DNA from: an uncultured Acetatifactor sp. | Lineage (GTDB): Bacteria > Bacillota > Clostridia > Lachnospirales > Lachnospiraceae | DNA length: 21,963 nucleotides | Assembly: GCA_910586515.1 (NCBI GenBank) | Contig: CAJUGL010000058.1 | Span: 1-21,963 of the forward strand | Direction of reading: 5' to 3' | Shown here: piece by piece, positions 21,835 through 21,963 of the stretch | How positions within the stretch are numbered: position 1 is the stretch's first letter | Layout: every line of letters begins with the position of its first letter | The notes under the pieces: generated by a model | What the model was told of the DNA's origin: nothing | Databases searched by the model: none | What the model saw: the letters and a program-made list of their open reading frames with translations, nothing else | Made by a program: the position numbers and the translations under genes

Positions 21835-21937
21835 ATAAAGGGATACTGCCGATAGACGGCTAGTCCGAATTTGAGCAAACAAAAATAGTCGCCTTAGTTT
21901 TGCGGACCGGGGCGGCTATTTTTGTGGTTTATTATTA
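21835..21937 (+). ncRNA. candidate structured leader or small RNA with terminator-like hairpin
   Basis: Just after the promoter a small hairpin GCCG-ATAGA-CGGC (21848-21860) forms. A 13-bp stem follows, AAAAATAGTCGCC (21881-21893) with GGCGGCTATTTTT (21911-21923, one G-T pair), with a 17-base loop and T-rich sequence after it. GTCCG (21863-21867) can pair with CGGAC (21903-21907), which lies in the loop of the large stem, so a pseudoknot is possible. I do not recognise a known riboswitch. It is either a small RNA or an attenuator for a gene to the right of the window. There is no gene in 21586-21963. Confidence 0.5.
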
Positions 21938-21963
21938 TCCTTGCTTCCTATCGCATATCCGAG

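Overview
The window looks like the chromosome of a Gram-positive, gut-type member of the Clostridia, probably Lachnospiraceae. The grounds are Firmicutes-style AGGAGG-like ribosome binding sites, TTGACA/TATAAT-type promoters, intrinsic terminators with T-runs, LytTR/GHKL and OmpR/HisKA two-component systems, a feoA-feoB pair, and large half-ABC exporters. This placement is an inference from gene content. Most genes are on the minus strand.

Left end (1-3080): an exporter operon read leftwards. A LytTR response regulator comes first, then a short GHKL histidine kinase. The roughly 230 bp between them are almost entirely a 36-bp tandem repeat. After a terminator comes an ABC exporter subunit whose ATPase domain is cut off near position 44.

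Centre-left (3136-8118): on the plus strand, a strong promoter is followed by two 52-bp direct repeats, an intrinsic terminator and then a PBECR4-type predicted nuclease gene. This is the same layout as a type III (RNA antitoxin-protein toxin) module and is the most interesting part of the window. The nuclease gene runs convergently into feoB. feoAB (iron uptake) is followed upstream by an AbiEi/AbiEii toxin-antitoxin pair with a bracketed promoter.

Middle (8246-12378): a compact minus-strand set encodes a DeoR regulator, a P-loop kinase, a PHP phosphoesterase and 5-formyl-THF cyclo-ligase, with genes touching or overlapping. Divergent from it is a TetR regulator plus flavodoxin pair behind a perfect 33-bp palindrome. 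These genes look more AT-rich than the ABC and kinase genes to the right.

Right half (12425-21585): a VanRS-like OmpR response regulator and a very large membrane histidine kinase, then a GT4 glycosyltransferase and a DedA membrane protein (probably one envelope/lipid operon), then two overlapping half-ABC exporters that probably form a heterodimer.

Right edge (21800-21937): an orphan plus-strand promoter feeds a roughly 100-nt structured RNA that ends in a terminator-like hairpin, with a possible pseudoknot. It is either a small RNA or the attenuated leader of a gene beyond the window.
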